Assembly: GCA_012845835.1 (NCBI GenBank)
Contig: JABAKD010000010.1
Location: 12,609,973 to 12,673,972, forward strand
DNA length: 64,000 nucleotides
Direction: 5' to 3'
Source: Undaria pinnatifida
Lineage: Eukaryota; Sar; Phaeophyceae; Laminariales; Alariaceae
Below are positions 57,501-64,000 of the stretch, one piece after another. Under the pieces are notes generated by a model, which did not search any database, was not told the DNA's origin, and saw only the letters and a program-made list of their open reading frames with translations. Numbering within the stretch: the first letter of the stretch is position 1; every line of letters starts with the position of its first letter. The translations under genes and the position numbers were made by a program.

Positions 57501-60500
57501 AGATGTTCGATGAACTAAAAGCAACCCGGGGATGGGGGGTGGTTTGAGATCGCCCCACGGCCTTTATTGCCCGAACTATGAAAGCAGTACAGGTTTTCTC
57601 GTAGTCCGCTTTCGTCCTCCTTGCGTTTGGAATCGCAATGCCAAATAATCTCCCTCTGTATCTGCGATGCTTAATTTCTGTTCCGTAGTTCCTGGCCACA
57701 GGGCTCGTCTCTCGTCTCTCTCAATGAGGCATCAGCACGGGCACTGGTTGTGCTGGATGAAAATGGGTGGGAATATCATTTATTGTGCAGATCGCACACA
57801 CTGTTCTAGTGATAGATGCCGTTGGTTAAAAAACGGAATTCATGTGAAAAAGACGTCGCTGTTTTTCGTACCTTATGCGCTGACTTTTCAGTTTTGGATT
57901 GTTAGTTTTAGGCTTCTTCGTTTCACGGCCTGTGACAACATTACTTGTATATCTCTAGTATAAAGAACCAGGTTGGAGAGTGGGTGTTCTAGTGGTGATG
58001 TCGTTGCGTAGGAATAACCGATTTAATGTGATGACAACACACGAACACAAACACACAACACACAACACACAACACATAACACACAGCACACAACACACAA
58101 CACACAACACACAACACACAACACACAAACACGGCGTCCCTAGTGGTAAAAAATGACGGTGTACACACCCCGTAACACGTGCGATCGAAGTGTCACACAC
58201 AGCTTGCAAAGATGGGTTTCGATGGGTTATTTTCGGTCTCACACCTCCAAGTGTATTTTTTATTTTTCTAAATAGTAAACCACGTAACTAGCGGAGTTGA
58301 ACCTCGCCACGGACGAGACCTTGCAAGTTGTCCTGGCCGAACGTGCGAGAGAGCGAGTTGGCGGAATTCGATGCACATGGACGGTGAGCAGTGGGAATGC
58401 TGAGCCCTGTACCCGAGCAGGCACGTACCGGCGGGGAGAAGGAATGACGCCTGCGACCACGGCTTGTCCAAAATGTCGCTGACTCACTAAAAGCGACAAA
58501 ATAAAATAAAAAAAAACGGCGTCCCCGGTAGAGTAGCAGGTGAAGCTCGTGCCTACCGAATATAGTCGATGTGGGTGCAAACCCGCCCAGTGCATACACA
58601 CCAAAAAATGCTCGGATGTTTTGGCGGACGTCGGAGAAAGCAGAAGAGGGTCGATGCAGCGCTCTCAGGAGGCAAACACCTGGTAGCATTATTATGATAT
58701 TATAATATGATGTAACACTTCACCCTGGTATGTATTAGTACAAGGCTCCCCTTCGGGATGGAGTTGACTTGATATCACGGCGGCGTCGCAAGTCGAAAAG
58801 GGGGAATATAGGCTTTCCAATGATATGTATGAACTACTAGGAGTAGTGCAGCTGCTTTTGCTACTGCTGCATGCTTCGTATGCCTGGCATGAGATCCGAA
58901 CATGTTTGTTTGATTGTTGCATTGGACGTGAAGTATTGTCGTGATTCAACCTCCTGCTGTGCACCAGCCACACACACATGCACTGTGACAACTGACGCAA
59001 GGCCAAGAGCTTGGAACACGGCTGCCGTTGTACTGCTGCTATGCTGCTCCTTGGTACTGATCTTGTGACAGCACACACTCCACGCACACATACCTTGTAC
59101 ATACAGAACGGCACCAACTTACACCTACACACAGAAGCACCGTGTGTGGCTGTCACAAAGGAGGGGCTTACCGCGCGACTGCTATTGTACCGTGACTACC
59201 GCAAGTACTGAGCCTGGAGGGCCATGTGTGATGCAGTAGCACAGCAGCAGCAGAGCCAGAAGCTCTGAGATCACCACTGTGATTCTCATAGGGGGGAAGA
59301 AACATTGACATATGGGTTTCTATGAGCCCTGCGGCGCTCGGCGAAACGAAGCAGGCGGCAGGTTGGCCCTTACTCGTGGGTCTTGCCCGGTGCGACTACC
59401 TCCCAGATGAGGCACGGGGAGCACCAAAACAGCTCGAGAAATCGTAGAGCTAGGTGAAAATCTCCCTGGTAGACGGGCGGAGGGAGGCGTCTTTATCCTG
59501 CGACGTGTTTTACATGTTCAGTGCATGATGCATATATACAGAAGTCACAGGGCTAGATGCAACAGGTGTGGGAGAGCGGAGCGAATTAAAAGTGATCGCA
59601 GAAGGGGCTAGTTTGTTACAGAACCCAAAACAATGCGCGTTTTTCTATGAACCTTCTGGGCTCAGCAAGGCGGAACACAACCCTTTGACAAAAAATCCAG
59701 TTCCGTAGCGTTGAATCCCCAGAGCACCGCCATGGAGCTCGGCTGGGATCCAGACATGCGTCGTAGTGCACCGACGGCCCCCTTGCTTGCCCCGCAGCCG
59801 AAAGTGCGAGAAAAAGCCCTCAGTTGCGGGAGAACAGCATGCAGTGCATTTTTTACATGGACATATACATGAGGTGCAAATATGCTATTAATTGAATGAA
59901 ATAGGGGACGGCGGGTTGACCCCTTGACTGACCGCCTCCATATAATAAAAGTAGCATGTTAGGGTAGAACATAGGAGACCGAGGTTTTACGTAATAGTTG
60001 ATTAATTCGCTATTTTTTGTATCCATTGATTCCTTATTTCGCGTATGCAGCAATTCCTTCTTTCGTCTATCCGAAAATTCCTTCGTTCATAACCCCAAAA
60101 TCCTTTGTCCGTGCTATAATTCGTTCTTGCATGCATCCAGTATTTCCTTCAGTCATCCATCCAACAAGATTTTTACTCGCCCATCCAATAATTCCTTCAT
60201 TTGTCCATTTATCCGTCCGTCCATCCACCCTTTGGCAGGTCCCGCCGGATATGAAGCAGCCACGAACGGACCCCAGGCTCGCACCGTCCCCCGCTTGTGC
60301 CTCTGCTTCTGCTGCTGCCGCTGCTGCGACTACTTCGTCTTCGTCCTCTCCCCCCCCGTCATCTGCTGCTGCCGCTGCTGCTCTTGCTGGTGCTGCTGCT
60401 GCTACTGGTGGTGGCGGTGGTGTTGGTACCGCGGTACTGGCTCCGTGGGCAAGGTTTGACCCGAGAGTGCGCTCCCCCTCAGGTAATCCACGCTCACTAC

Positions 60501-63500
60501 GAAACCCTGGTTCCACCGCAAAATTTGTCCCACGCAAGTTGCAAGTAATTTGTCCCGACATAGACGCAGTCCTGTAGGGCTTCTGCCCCTGTTGGGATCC
60601 ATGTATTTTACTCCGACCAACAAAACCACGAGTGCGGCCTTACTATTAATACGCGTCGAGCAGGGTTGTACGGCGGTAAGAGCATCACCGTGCTGCGCGT
60701 GTTTTCGTACAGCTCGTGGTGTTGCCGTGCGGACTCCCCCCCGACTGGTTCGTATGGCGGAAGCTTTGTTACGAAGGTGCATAGTAACCAGAATCCACGA
60801 TATACACGAAAAGCTATATGCGGACGCAAACCTTTACTTATGGAATCGTCTGCGACAAATTGATTTTACAAATATGACGATTTATGCCAAAATTGAAAGT
60901 AATAAGCGCGATCGGAATATCACCCAACAGCTTGCAAAGATGAATTTGGACGAAATCTTCGATCTCACAGCTGGCGTGTATTTTTATTATTTGTATTGTT
61001 CTCCTTTTTTTTACTAGGCCATTGTCGTTGTTGTTGTTGCTGTTGCTGTTGCTGTTGTGGTTGTTGATGTTGTCATTGTTCTTCTTCTCACATTAACTCC
61101 ATAATCAAGTCCGTGGTCACAGGACAGGCTTCAGTCACTCTGGAGTGGAGGAATACCCCAGGAAAAAAACACACACGCAATCAATCAAAACCAAAAGTAG
61201 CACACTCATATATCATAACTGACGCAATTAATGCCTCCGCCAGAAAAGTGTAAAAAGTGAAATCGGGAGTCAGCCTACGATGTGCCAGGTCCATGCTGGT
61301 ACATACGTCGCACTACTCGCGCCTGAAAAAACCGACTACACCGCTTGCCACCCAGAAAAAATAGTACCACGTATATATTACACGCGGTACCTATCACCAC
61401 GCATACGCACGTCAGGCTCAAGTCAATTGGAAAAAAGGAAAGAAAGGAAAAGAAGAGAAAAGAAAGGGAAAGACAAGAGAAAAACCATATTTGGTACCAA
61501 GTACCTGATGACTATGTTCGCCCACGAGAAGTCCTCACATCTTTTAATACGTTTCCTATCTGAAAGTCCGTGTTGAAGTGGCTTTTCGTTGCCTCTCTCG
61601 CCCTCTTCACGGTCATTTTTTTTTCCGAACACAGGTTGTGTACCATTACTGCCATATTTGATCATGTGTTTCCATCACCCGGTAGAAAAACTTACTGCGA
61701 TGTTGATAACTTGAAAACTTTGAAAAAGCCCCTTGCGCAATCGATTTTATTTTATTTCCGTCACTCGCGTACCAGGTGCGGTTGTCAAAAACTTGGAAGC
61801 TTGAAAACCTGAAGCAAAAAAAAAAAAAAATGAAAACTTGAAAACTTTAAACCTTCTTCCTTCATTTTTTCTCCACTTTCTTTTTGGACCAGACCCGCCG
61901 GGAGACTGCCTCCGCATCCGATTGGTGGTGGCCATTCTCGAGGGGTGCGGCAGTTACTTCCTGAGGGGCGTGGGGCTGAAAAAACTCTCCATGTTCTTCT
62001 CGGTTTTCCAGAGGTAATGAGTAACTAACTCTTATACGAGTATTTCCTGGTAATTGTAACAATTTGCCAGGTACCAAGTAATGTTAGGGCCGCGTTTTTC
62101 GTAACGCCATTTTTTATTGCTAGATACTAGATACGCCGCGGTTTGTTATGACGCCTCGTTTCATTATGCCGCGTGTGTTTTCTGTGTCATCCGTCACGTA
62201 CCTGGCTTCCTGTCCGGAGCCCGCTCTCGGTTTGTTTTTATGTATGTTCCGGCATTTCTGTGGTTTTAGTTTTTTTTTACGGCAAAAGTCAGGATCGTGC
62301 GTGCGCAGATCCTTAGTGCTGGTGGTGAGGGTGTCGGTGGGGGTGGGGGTGGGGGGGGCATGGGCGTGTTGGTCGTCGTGGTGGTGTTGATGGTGGTAGT
62401 GAGGGTGGTAGGCGTAGTGGTAGTGATGGTCATAGTGGTAGTGGCGGTGGCGGTGGTGATTTTGATGGCGGTAGTGGTGGTGGTGGTGGTGATGGTGGTG
62501 GTGGTGGTGGTGGTGGTGGTGGTGGCGGTGACGGGAGCGGTGGTGCTATTGTTGTTGTTGTTGTCGGTGGTGGTGGTGGTGGTGGTGGTAGCAGCAAGGT
62601 TTGTCGCTTCCGCCCTGCGATCAGCTGCATTCCCTTAACGCCTTCACAGCTGGAAATCCATTTTTTTGGGCCAAATGCCTTGGAATTAGTACGTATAGGG
62701 AGGGGATGTGGGCCTCTAAAAGGGAGCCATAGGGGAGGGTGCAGCATCATCGATCAGTCCCTGAACTCCTAACATGAGGAGCTCGATATCTCACTCGACA
62801 AATGACTTCGCAGGTATTCGTTCGCACAACCCGACCAAGCTTCTATCCATGCCTCGCTAATCGGTAGTTGCTCACGTGAGGAGCTCAATCGGCCAGGTAT
62901 ACCTTTTTTTAGCGCAAAAAGTGTAACCCCTCTCGTGGGATGAGTCAAGGGTCAAGAAGAGCTCTTAAAAGCTACCTCTGGTCCCAAGAGGCGGTGTTTT
63001 TAGTTTCTGTTTGTCGGGTACCGTGATTGACGCAGCTGCTGTTGAAGCGGCGGTGCCTGTGTTGCCCCTTCGCCGGCACTTTTCGAAAACGTTGCAAGCT
63101 ACGCCGCGCTAGTTTAGCTTGGTGGGTCCGGATGTTCTGCCCTCCTCGAGCACGCACCCTTGTCAAATATATGGAATCAATTTCGAGGTTCGTGCTTGGT
63201 TCCACCGTTTCTACTCGCTATCGTTACATTTCCGTAACACAGTCTAAAGCAGTCTAAGAGTATCCGTTAAAAATAACTATCCAAAATAACATGCGACTAA
63301 TATAATCTAGATACAGTAAACTATTTTTCCAACAACAACACGCTGACGACGACGAAACCACTGCCTCCGGGTCATCCTAATGTATTATCTAGGTACCTGT
63401 TTTGCAAGGAGCGGCTGCCGGCGGGCACGGAGTTCGCTGTGCTGGACCTGATGGACGATCTAGAAAATGGAGCTAAGGCGGCCAGGGAGAAAGACAGGGC

Positions 63501-63525
63501 CAAGGCCAAGAAAGCGATGCTAGAG
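34939..63525 (+). CDS. UPF2: UPF2, nonsense-mediated mRNA decay scaffold; 24 exons, 3' end outside the window
   Basis: UPF2 bridges UPF1 and UPF3 in nonsense-mediated decay. Exons read from splice sites: 34939-36123, 36811-37206, 37908-37999, 38189-38306, 38731-38894, 39774-39875, 41094-41207, 41818-41956, 42478-42590, 43547-43753, 44335-44457, 44651-44951, 45386-45532, 45963-46088, 46437-46489, 46728-46812, 47658-47761, 48201-48344, 55188-55317, 56117-56293, 57191-57325, 60239-60482, 61893-62013, 63393-63525. Phases agree at every junction, giving 1551 codons without a stop. The product matches UPF2 colinearly: GLNLSRYVSEVVDAVV, HQRYPEF, AFYEELPDL, ELPNCHN, VPRQALDLLPMYARLVA, RFIGELVKF, LLETCGRFLFR, LRKLPWE and AELYNY all have counterparts in human UPF2. 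Three MIF4G domains lie at about residues 598-877, 1040-1238 and 1238-1507. The start is the first in-frame ATG of exon 1; a non-ATG frame runs open further upstream. The acidic C-terminus that binds UPF1 is not in the window. Exon 6 ends in a GC donor. Confidence 0.95.
36811..38306 (+). CDS. UPF2: UPF2 exons 2-4: charged coiled coil leading to MIF4G-1
   Basis: Exons 36811-37206, 37908-37999 and 38189-38306 (residues 396-597) give an almost uninterrupted Glu/Lys/Arg/Ala helix, starting at SEERKKSEQSKRQL and running through RELREKHAPEALKASRD to TTAFTKK. The TAFTKK segment corresponds to NTAFVKK just before MIF4G-1 in human UPF2. A candidate extra exon near 37588 would break phase and was not used. 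Confidence 0.9.
38320..38665. repeat. CGGT-type degenerate microsatellite, UPF2 intron 4
   Basis: GGTCGGTCGG-like units decay into TCGATCG and GGTCAATCG variants across most of the intron. Confidence 0.85.
39185..39375. repeat. GGGTCGGGTC foldback repeat, copy 1 (UPF2 intron 5)
   Basis: Made of alternating GGGTCGGGTC and GACCCG blocks separated by CAAAATCTCACG/CGAAATCTCACG. It can fold on itself. Related copies are at 49985-50220 (inverted) and 54360-54700. Confidence 0.8.
40176..40910. repeat. Tandem and periodic repeats, UPF2 intron 6
   Basis: A near-identical pair of about 66 bases (GATTGCTTCATGTGGC...TCAGTTTTTTTCGTCA) lies at 40185-40305. From about 40500 to 40910 a diverged unit of 80-95 bases (CGTTTCTA, GCAAAA, CTGCC, ACTTCAATTC-like) repeats four or five times. 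Confidence 0.7.
41957..42110. repeat. 12-base periodic repeat starting at the exon 8 donor
   Basis: GTATGTCGAGTA-like units recur about a dozen times directly from the splice donor of exon 8, so many units resemble the donor GTATGT. Confidence 0.85.
44335..44951 (+). CDS. UPF2: UPF2 exons 11-12: acidic linker between MIF4G-1 and MIF4G-2
   Basis: Exons 44335-44457 and 44651-44951 (about residues 877-1018) encode DMPLLPEQEDEEEEAGGISL followed by AFYEELPDLLNTVPPNLLGL and a Glu/Gly/Asp-rich tail ending GDGGSDDE. Human UPF2 has the same succession (NMPDLPQD..., GGIWEDEDARNFYENL..., then an acidic run). The two exons join in phase at GAG AG|A. Confidence 0.93.
45100..45950. repeat. GATGATG and TTG/CTG simple repeats flanking UPF2 exon 13
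   Basis: 45105-45360 is GATGATGGTGATAATGAC-type sequence in intron 12. 45538-45950 is TTGTTG/GCTGTTG in intron 13, starting at the GTGAGT donor. Exon 13 (45386-45532) is intact between them. Confidence 0.9.
45386..48344 (+). other. UPF2: UPF2 MIF4G-2 (exons 13-18)
   Basis: Six exons encode residues 1019-1238: ELPNCHNLDRVDEFA, RKFCYVNSKGARKRLVSALF, VPRQALDLLPMYARLVAILD, MKSIAPALLEELRSHFRYLL, IKNVRFIGELVKFR, FQCLKSCLDDFSSLAVQTL and LLETCGRFLFR, ending DNAFYTCCPPER. This is the most strongly conserved stretch in the window. Intron 14 contains long TTG runs and intron 16 is an 845-base CCAACA-type array. A decayed copy of the exon 18 start sits in the preceding intron. Confidence 0.96.
46815..47650. 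repeat. ACCAACACC-type array filling UPF2 intron 16
   Basis: Almost the whole 845-base intron is CCAACA/CACCAA-type sequence, with practically no G on the + strand. It begins within 20 bases of the donor and ends 20 bases before the acceptor GCCGCAG. Confidence 0.95.
48400..48870. repeat. Two partial GGGTTGG palindromic elements
   Basis: GTATTGAAACCGACGAAAGTCATAACCCGAGGCCAACCCAACCC-type sequence at 48430-48480 and GACGGCTACGAATGTCATAACCCAAGGCCACCC-type sequence at 48775-48810 match one arm of the 53975-54290 element. Right-hand GGTTGGGTTGG lies at 48543-48555. Confidence 0.6.
49670..49790. repeat. Right half of a GGGTTGG element
   Basis: CTTGGATTGTGACGTTCGAC, GGTTTCAATACTATTGATAC and CATCGCAAGGATCCTAGTGC match 54168-54275 almost base for base. 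Confidence 0.75.
49985..50220. repeat. GGGTCGGGTC foldback repeat, copy 2 (UPF2 intron 18)
   Basis: Begins CCAGGGCTTTTCACCGG and ends CGGGTCATGACCCGTGAAAG, with GACCCGACCCG and CGTGAGATTTCGA blocks between. The near-palindromic ends identify it as a discrete element. Confidence 0.8.
50483..50605. repeat. GGGTTGG microsatellite
   Basis: Irregular run of TTGGG and TTGGC units in UPF2 intron 18, strongly G-skewed on the + strand. No coding value; the frames over it are artefacts. Confidence 0.85.
51600..52045. repeat. Dispersed repeat family C, copy 1
   Basis: Inverted match to 58730-59160. Shared blocks include the CGGTCACAGTG / ACTGTGACAAC region, TGGTGCACAGCAG / CTGTGCACCAGC, GACGTCCAATGCAA / TTGCATTGGACGTG, and the GTATACGAAGAATACAGAAG region. 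Translated frames of the two copies are recognisably similar (CVWLVHS, LYSPFS). Confidence 0.75.
52831..53091. repeat. Perfect-looking tandem duplication, 130-base unit
   Basis: CCCCTCCATCTGTACAACGA starts at 52831 and again at 52961, and the following sequence is almost identical to CTCTGCGCACTC in both. Differences are one or two bases, so the duplication is recent. Confidence 0.95.
53791..53965. repeat. Tandem duplication, 86-base unit
   Basis: GTTCAATCTTCCACGTTG starts at 53791 and 53877. Both run through GAGTCCCCCAC, GGTAAACTT and CAATGAGATAGTACGT. Confidence 0.92.
53975..54290. repeat. GGGTTGG palindromic element (UPF2 intron 18)
   Basis: GGTTGGGAAAAGTGTAAGAA ... GTCATAAACCAAGGGCAACC on the left mirrors GGTTGGCCCTTGGATTGTGA ... 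TTTTTCCTACCCAACCCC on the right, forming a foldback. Related pieces are at 48400-48560, 48735-48850 and 49670-49790. Confidence 0.7.
54360..54700. repeat. GGGTCGGGTC foldback repeat, copy 3 (UPF2 intron 18)
   Basis: Begins CCAGGGTTTTTCACGGGCCG and repeats GTTCGAAATCTCGCGGGTCG-type units, partly tandem (54455-54560 and 54565-54680). Confidence 0.8.
55555..57010. repeat. Repeat with direct and inverted copies around UPF2 exon 20
   Basis: GCATGGCCTTAGTCGTATGACCATAGAC (55578) and its shorter copy at 55763-55791 are direct. The reverse complement, with GATGCGAGGGTATA and CGGTGAAAACCCGACGTGCT, occupies 56905-57005. Exons 20 and the first part of intron 20 lie between inverted copies. Confidence 0.7.
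58026..58135. repeat. CACACAA microsatellite
   Basis: Units of ACACACAAC in UPF2 intron 21, with ACACAT and ACAGC variants. Confidence 0.9.
58523..58605 (+). repeat. tRNA-like, SINE-type promoter sequence
   Basis: GGTAGAGTAGCAGGTGAAG resembles an A box and GGGTGCAAACCCGCC a good B box. It follows an A-rich run (58500-58516). No acceptor-stem pairing was found. Confidence 0.4.
58730..59160. repeat. Dispersed repeat family C, copy 2 (inverted)
   Basis: Reverse-complement partner of 51600-52045, in UPF2 intron 21. A 154-codon - strand frame covers it but is interrupted differently in the other copy, so neither is an intact gene. Confidence 0.75.
60000..60235. repeat. Degenerate minisatellite of about 29 bases before UPF2 exon 22
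   Basis: AATTCCTTC-TTCGT-ATCC type units repeat about eight times and end at the exon 22 acceptor, apparently supplying its pyrimidine tract. Confidence 0.75.
60800..61015 (+). pseudogene. Relic of a dispersed coding sequence (DEIFDLTAGVYF type)
   Basis: In UPF2 intron 22 a + strand frame reads RNITQQLAKMNLDEIFDLTA followed by GVYFYYLY and a stop. It is the diverged counterpart of QLAKMSIDPKFVELTADVL at 2360-2420 and 2540-2600. The conserved peptide at four sites suggests a decayed protein-coding repeat, probably transposon-derived. Family unknown. Confidence 0.5.
61020..61300. repeat. Dispersed repeat family A, copy 3 (inverted, in UPF2 intron 22)
   Basis: Begins with TTGTTG/TTGCTG (the complement of the CAA tail), then CTCACATTAACTCCATAATC and GACAGGCTTCAGTCACTCTG, reading the family A blocks in reverse complement. 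Confidence 0.75.
62320..62605. repeat. GGT/GTGGTG simple repeat, UPF2 intron 23
   Basis: G- and T-only stretch with GGTGGT and GGCGGT units on the + strand; no exon inside. Confidence 0.92.
63393..63525 (+). CDS. UPF2: UPF2 exon 24: post-MIF4G-3 helix, last exon in the window
   Basis: The exon starts AG|GTACCTG and ends at GAG before GTAACG. It encodes YLFCKERLPAGTEFAVLDLM, then a charged helix with AREKDRAKAKKAMLE. This corresponds to the human segment starting YVWWKKSLEVW after MIF4G-3. The remaining C-terminus, including the UPF1-binding region, must lie beyond 64000. Confidence 0.88.
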
Positions 63526-63655
63526 GTAACGTAGTGTGCTGATGTAGCTTGGATTGGGTTGGGTTAGGCTGGGCTTAGTGTTCTGGGCTTCTTATGCTGG
63601 GATGGGATGGGTTGCGTTGAGTGGGGTTGGGCTGGGTCGGGGCTGTGGGGACGGC

Positions 63656-63752
63656 CGTGTTGTGTGCTTGCTGTGTTGTGTGCTTGCCGTGTTGTGTGCT
63701 TGCTGTGTTGTGTGCTTGCTGTGTTGTGTGCTTGCTGTGTTGTGTGCTTGCT
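63656..63752. repeat. 16-base minisatellite after UPF2 exon 24
   Basis: GTTGTGTGCTTGCTGT repeats six times with one C variant. Confidence 0.93.
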
Positions 63753-64000
63753 GCACTGTACTGTACTATACGATGCTATACTGTAACGTGCTGTTCTACT
63801 GCAATGCACTGGTGTACTGCGCTGTGCTCCATGGTACTGCGCTGTCGTATACATACCTGATACAGCTGTTCTGTACTTTTATCTGCTCTCTACTCTTCTC
63901 TGATCATCTTTGCTCTTCTCTACTGTTACTGGTCTAGACTATTCTAATGTACTCTTCTTTGCGGTACTGCTGAACCTGGTACTGTTTAGTTTTGTGCTCT

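Larger units (their letters stand above)
55188..62013 (+). other. UPF2: UPF2 MIF4G-3, the UPF3-binding domain (exons 19-23)
   Basis: Residues 1238-1507: TPLQLYVRRLMMEKLK, VESVIKQLRKLPWE, LRLCRSRYPCIHLAADVLSG, VDAVLEAMHRGIE, ARLLAELYNYAVV, then DPPGDCLRIRLVVAILEGCG and LKKLSMFFSVFQR. The order matches human MIF4G-3, which binds UPF3 and UPF1-activating partners. Exon 22 (60239-60482) inserts an Ala/Ser/Gly-rich stretch of about 70 residues where human UPF2 has a short loop before DPPEHLFRIRL. Intron 18, just before this block, is 6.8 kb long. Confidence 0.95.

Overview
This is a nuclear genomic window from an intron-rich eukaryote. A brown alga (stramenopile) is my best inference, from the GC-rich, CAG-laden exons, the introns of several hundred to several thousand bases each with its own simple-sequence repeat, and the mixture of diverged dispersed repeats. 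That placement rests on overall style and not on a marker gene. No rRNA gene, intact tRNA gene, CRISPR array or prokaryotic operon was seen.

Two large genes lie head to head and fill most of the window. On the + strand, from about 34.9 kb to beyond the right edge, is UPF2, the MIF4G-domain scaffold of nonsense-mediated mRNA decay. I could join 24 exons (34939-63525, 1551 codons) with every reading phase conserved. They cover a low-complexity N-terminus, a charged coiled coil, three MIF4G domains and the acidic linker; the C-terminal UPF1-binding part lies outside the window. On the - strand, from 32555 down to 4799, is a very large low-complexity protein gene of about 3240 residues. Nine exons joined by eight phase-0 introns encode an Ala/Glu/Lys-rich N-terminus with an AT-hook-like motif, an RGG/RS-rich middle, Gly/Pro-rich and polyglutamine segments, and a Q-rich C-terminus. 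I do not recognise a folded domain in it, but its composition is that of an RNA- or DNA-associated, condensate-type protein. The 2.4 kb between the two start codons should hold a shared bidirectional promoter region.

Layout: 0.1-4.3 kb is repeat-rich intergenic DNA with one decayed coding relic. 4.8-12.2 kb holds the C-terminal exons of the - strand gene. 12.2-20.3 kb is one 8.1 kb intron with two transposon-like elements flanked by TA and a 0.75 kb GTAG array. 20.3-27.2 kb holds its RGG/RS and N-terminal exons, 27.2-32.4 kb its repeat-filled first intron and 32.4-32.6 kb its first exon. 34.9-63.5 kb is UPF2.

The most interesting unexplained structure is in UPF2: three decayed partial copies of an acceptor plus exon start, each lying shortly upstream of the exon it resembles (exons 18, 19 and 20). 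Also notable are several families of dispersed or palindromic repeats shared between UPF2 introns and the rest of the window, a GC-AG intron, a 17-G homopolymer that breaks frame in an otherwise open exon, and a recurrent short palindrome TACC(A/T)GGTA.
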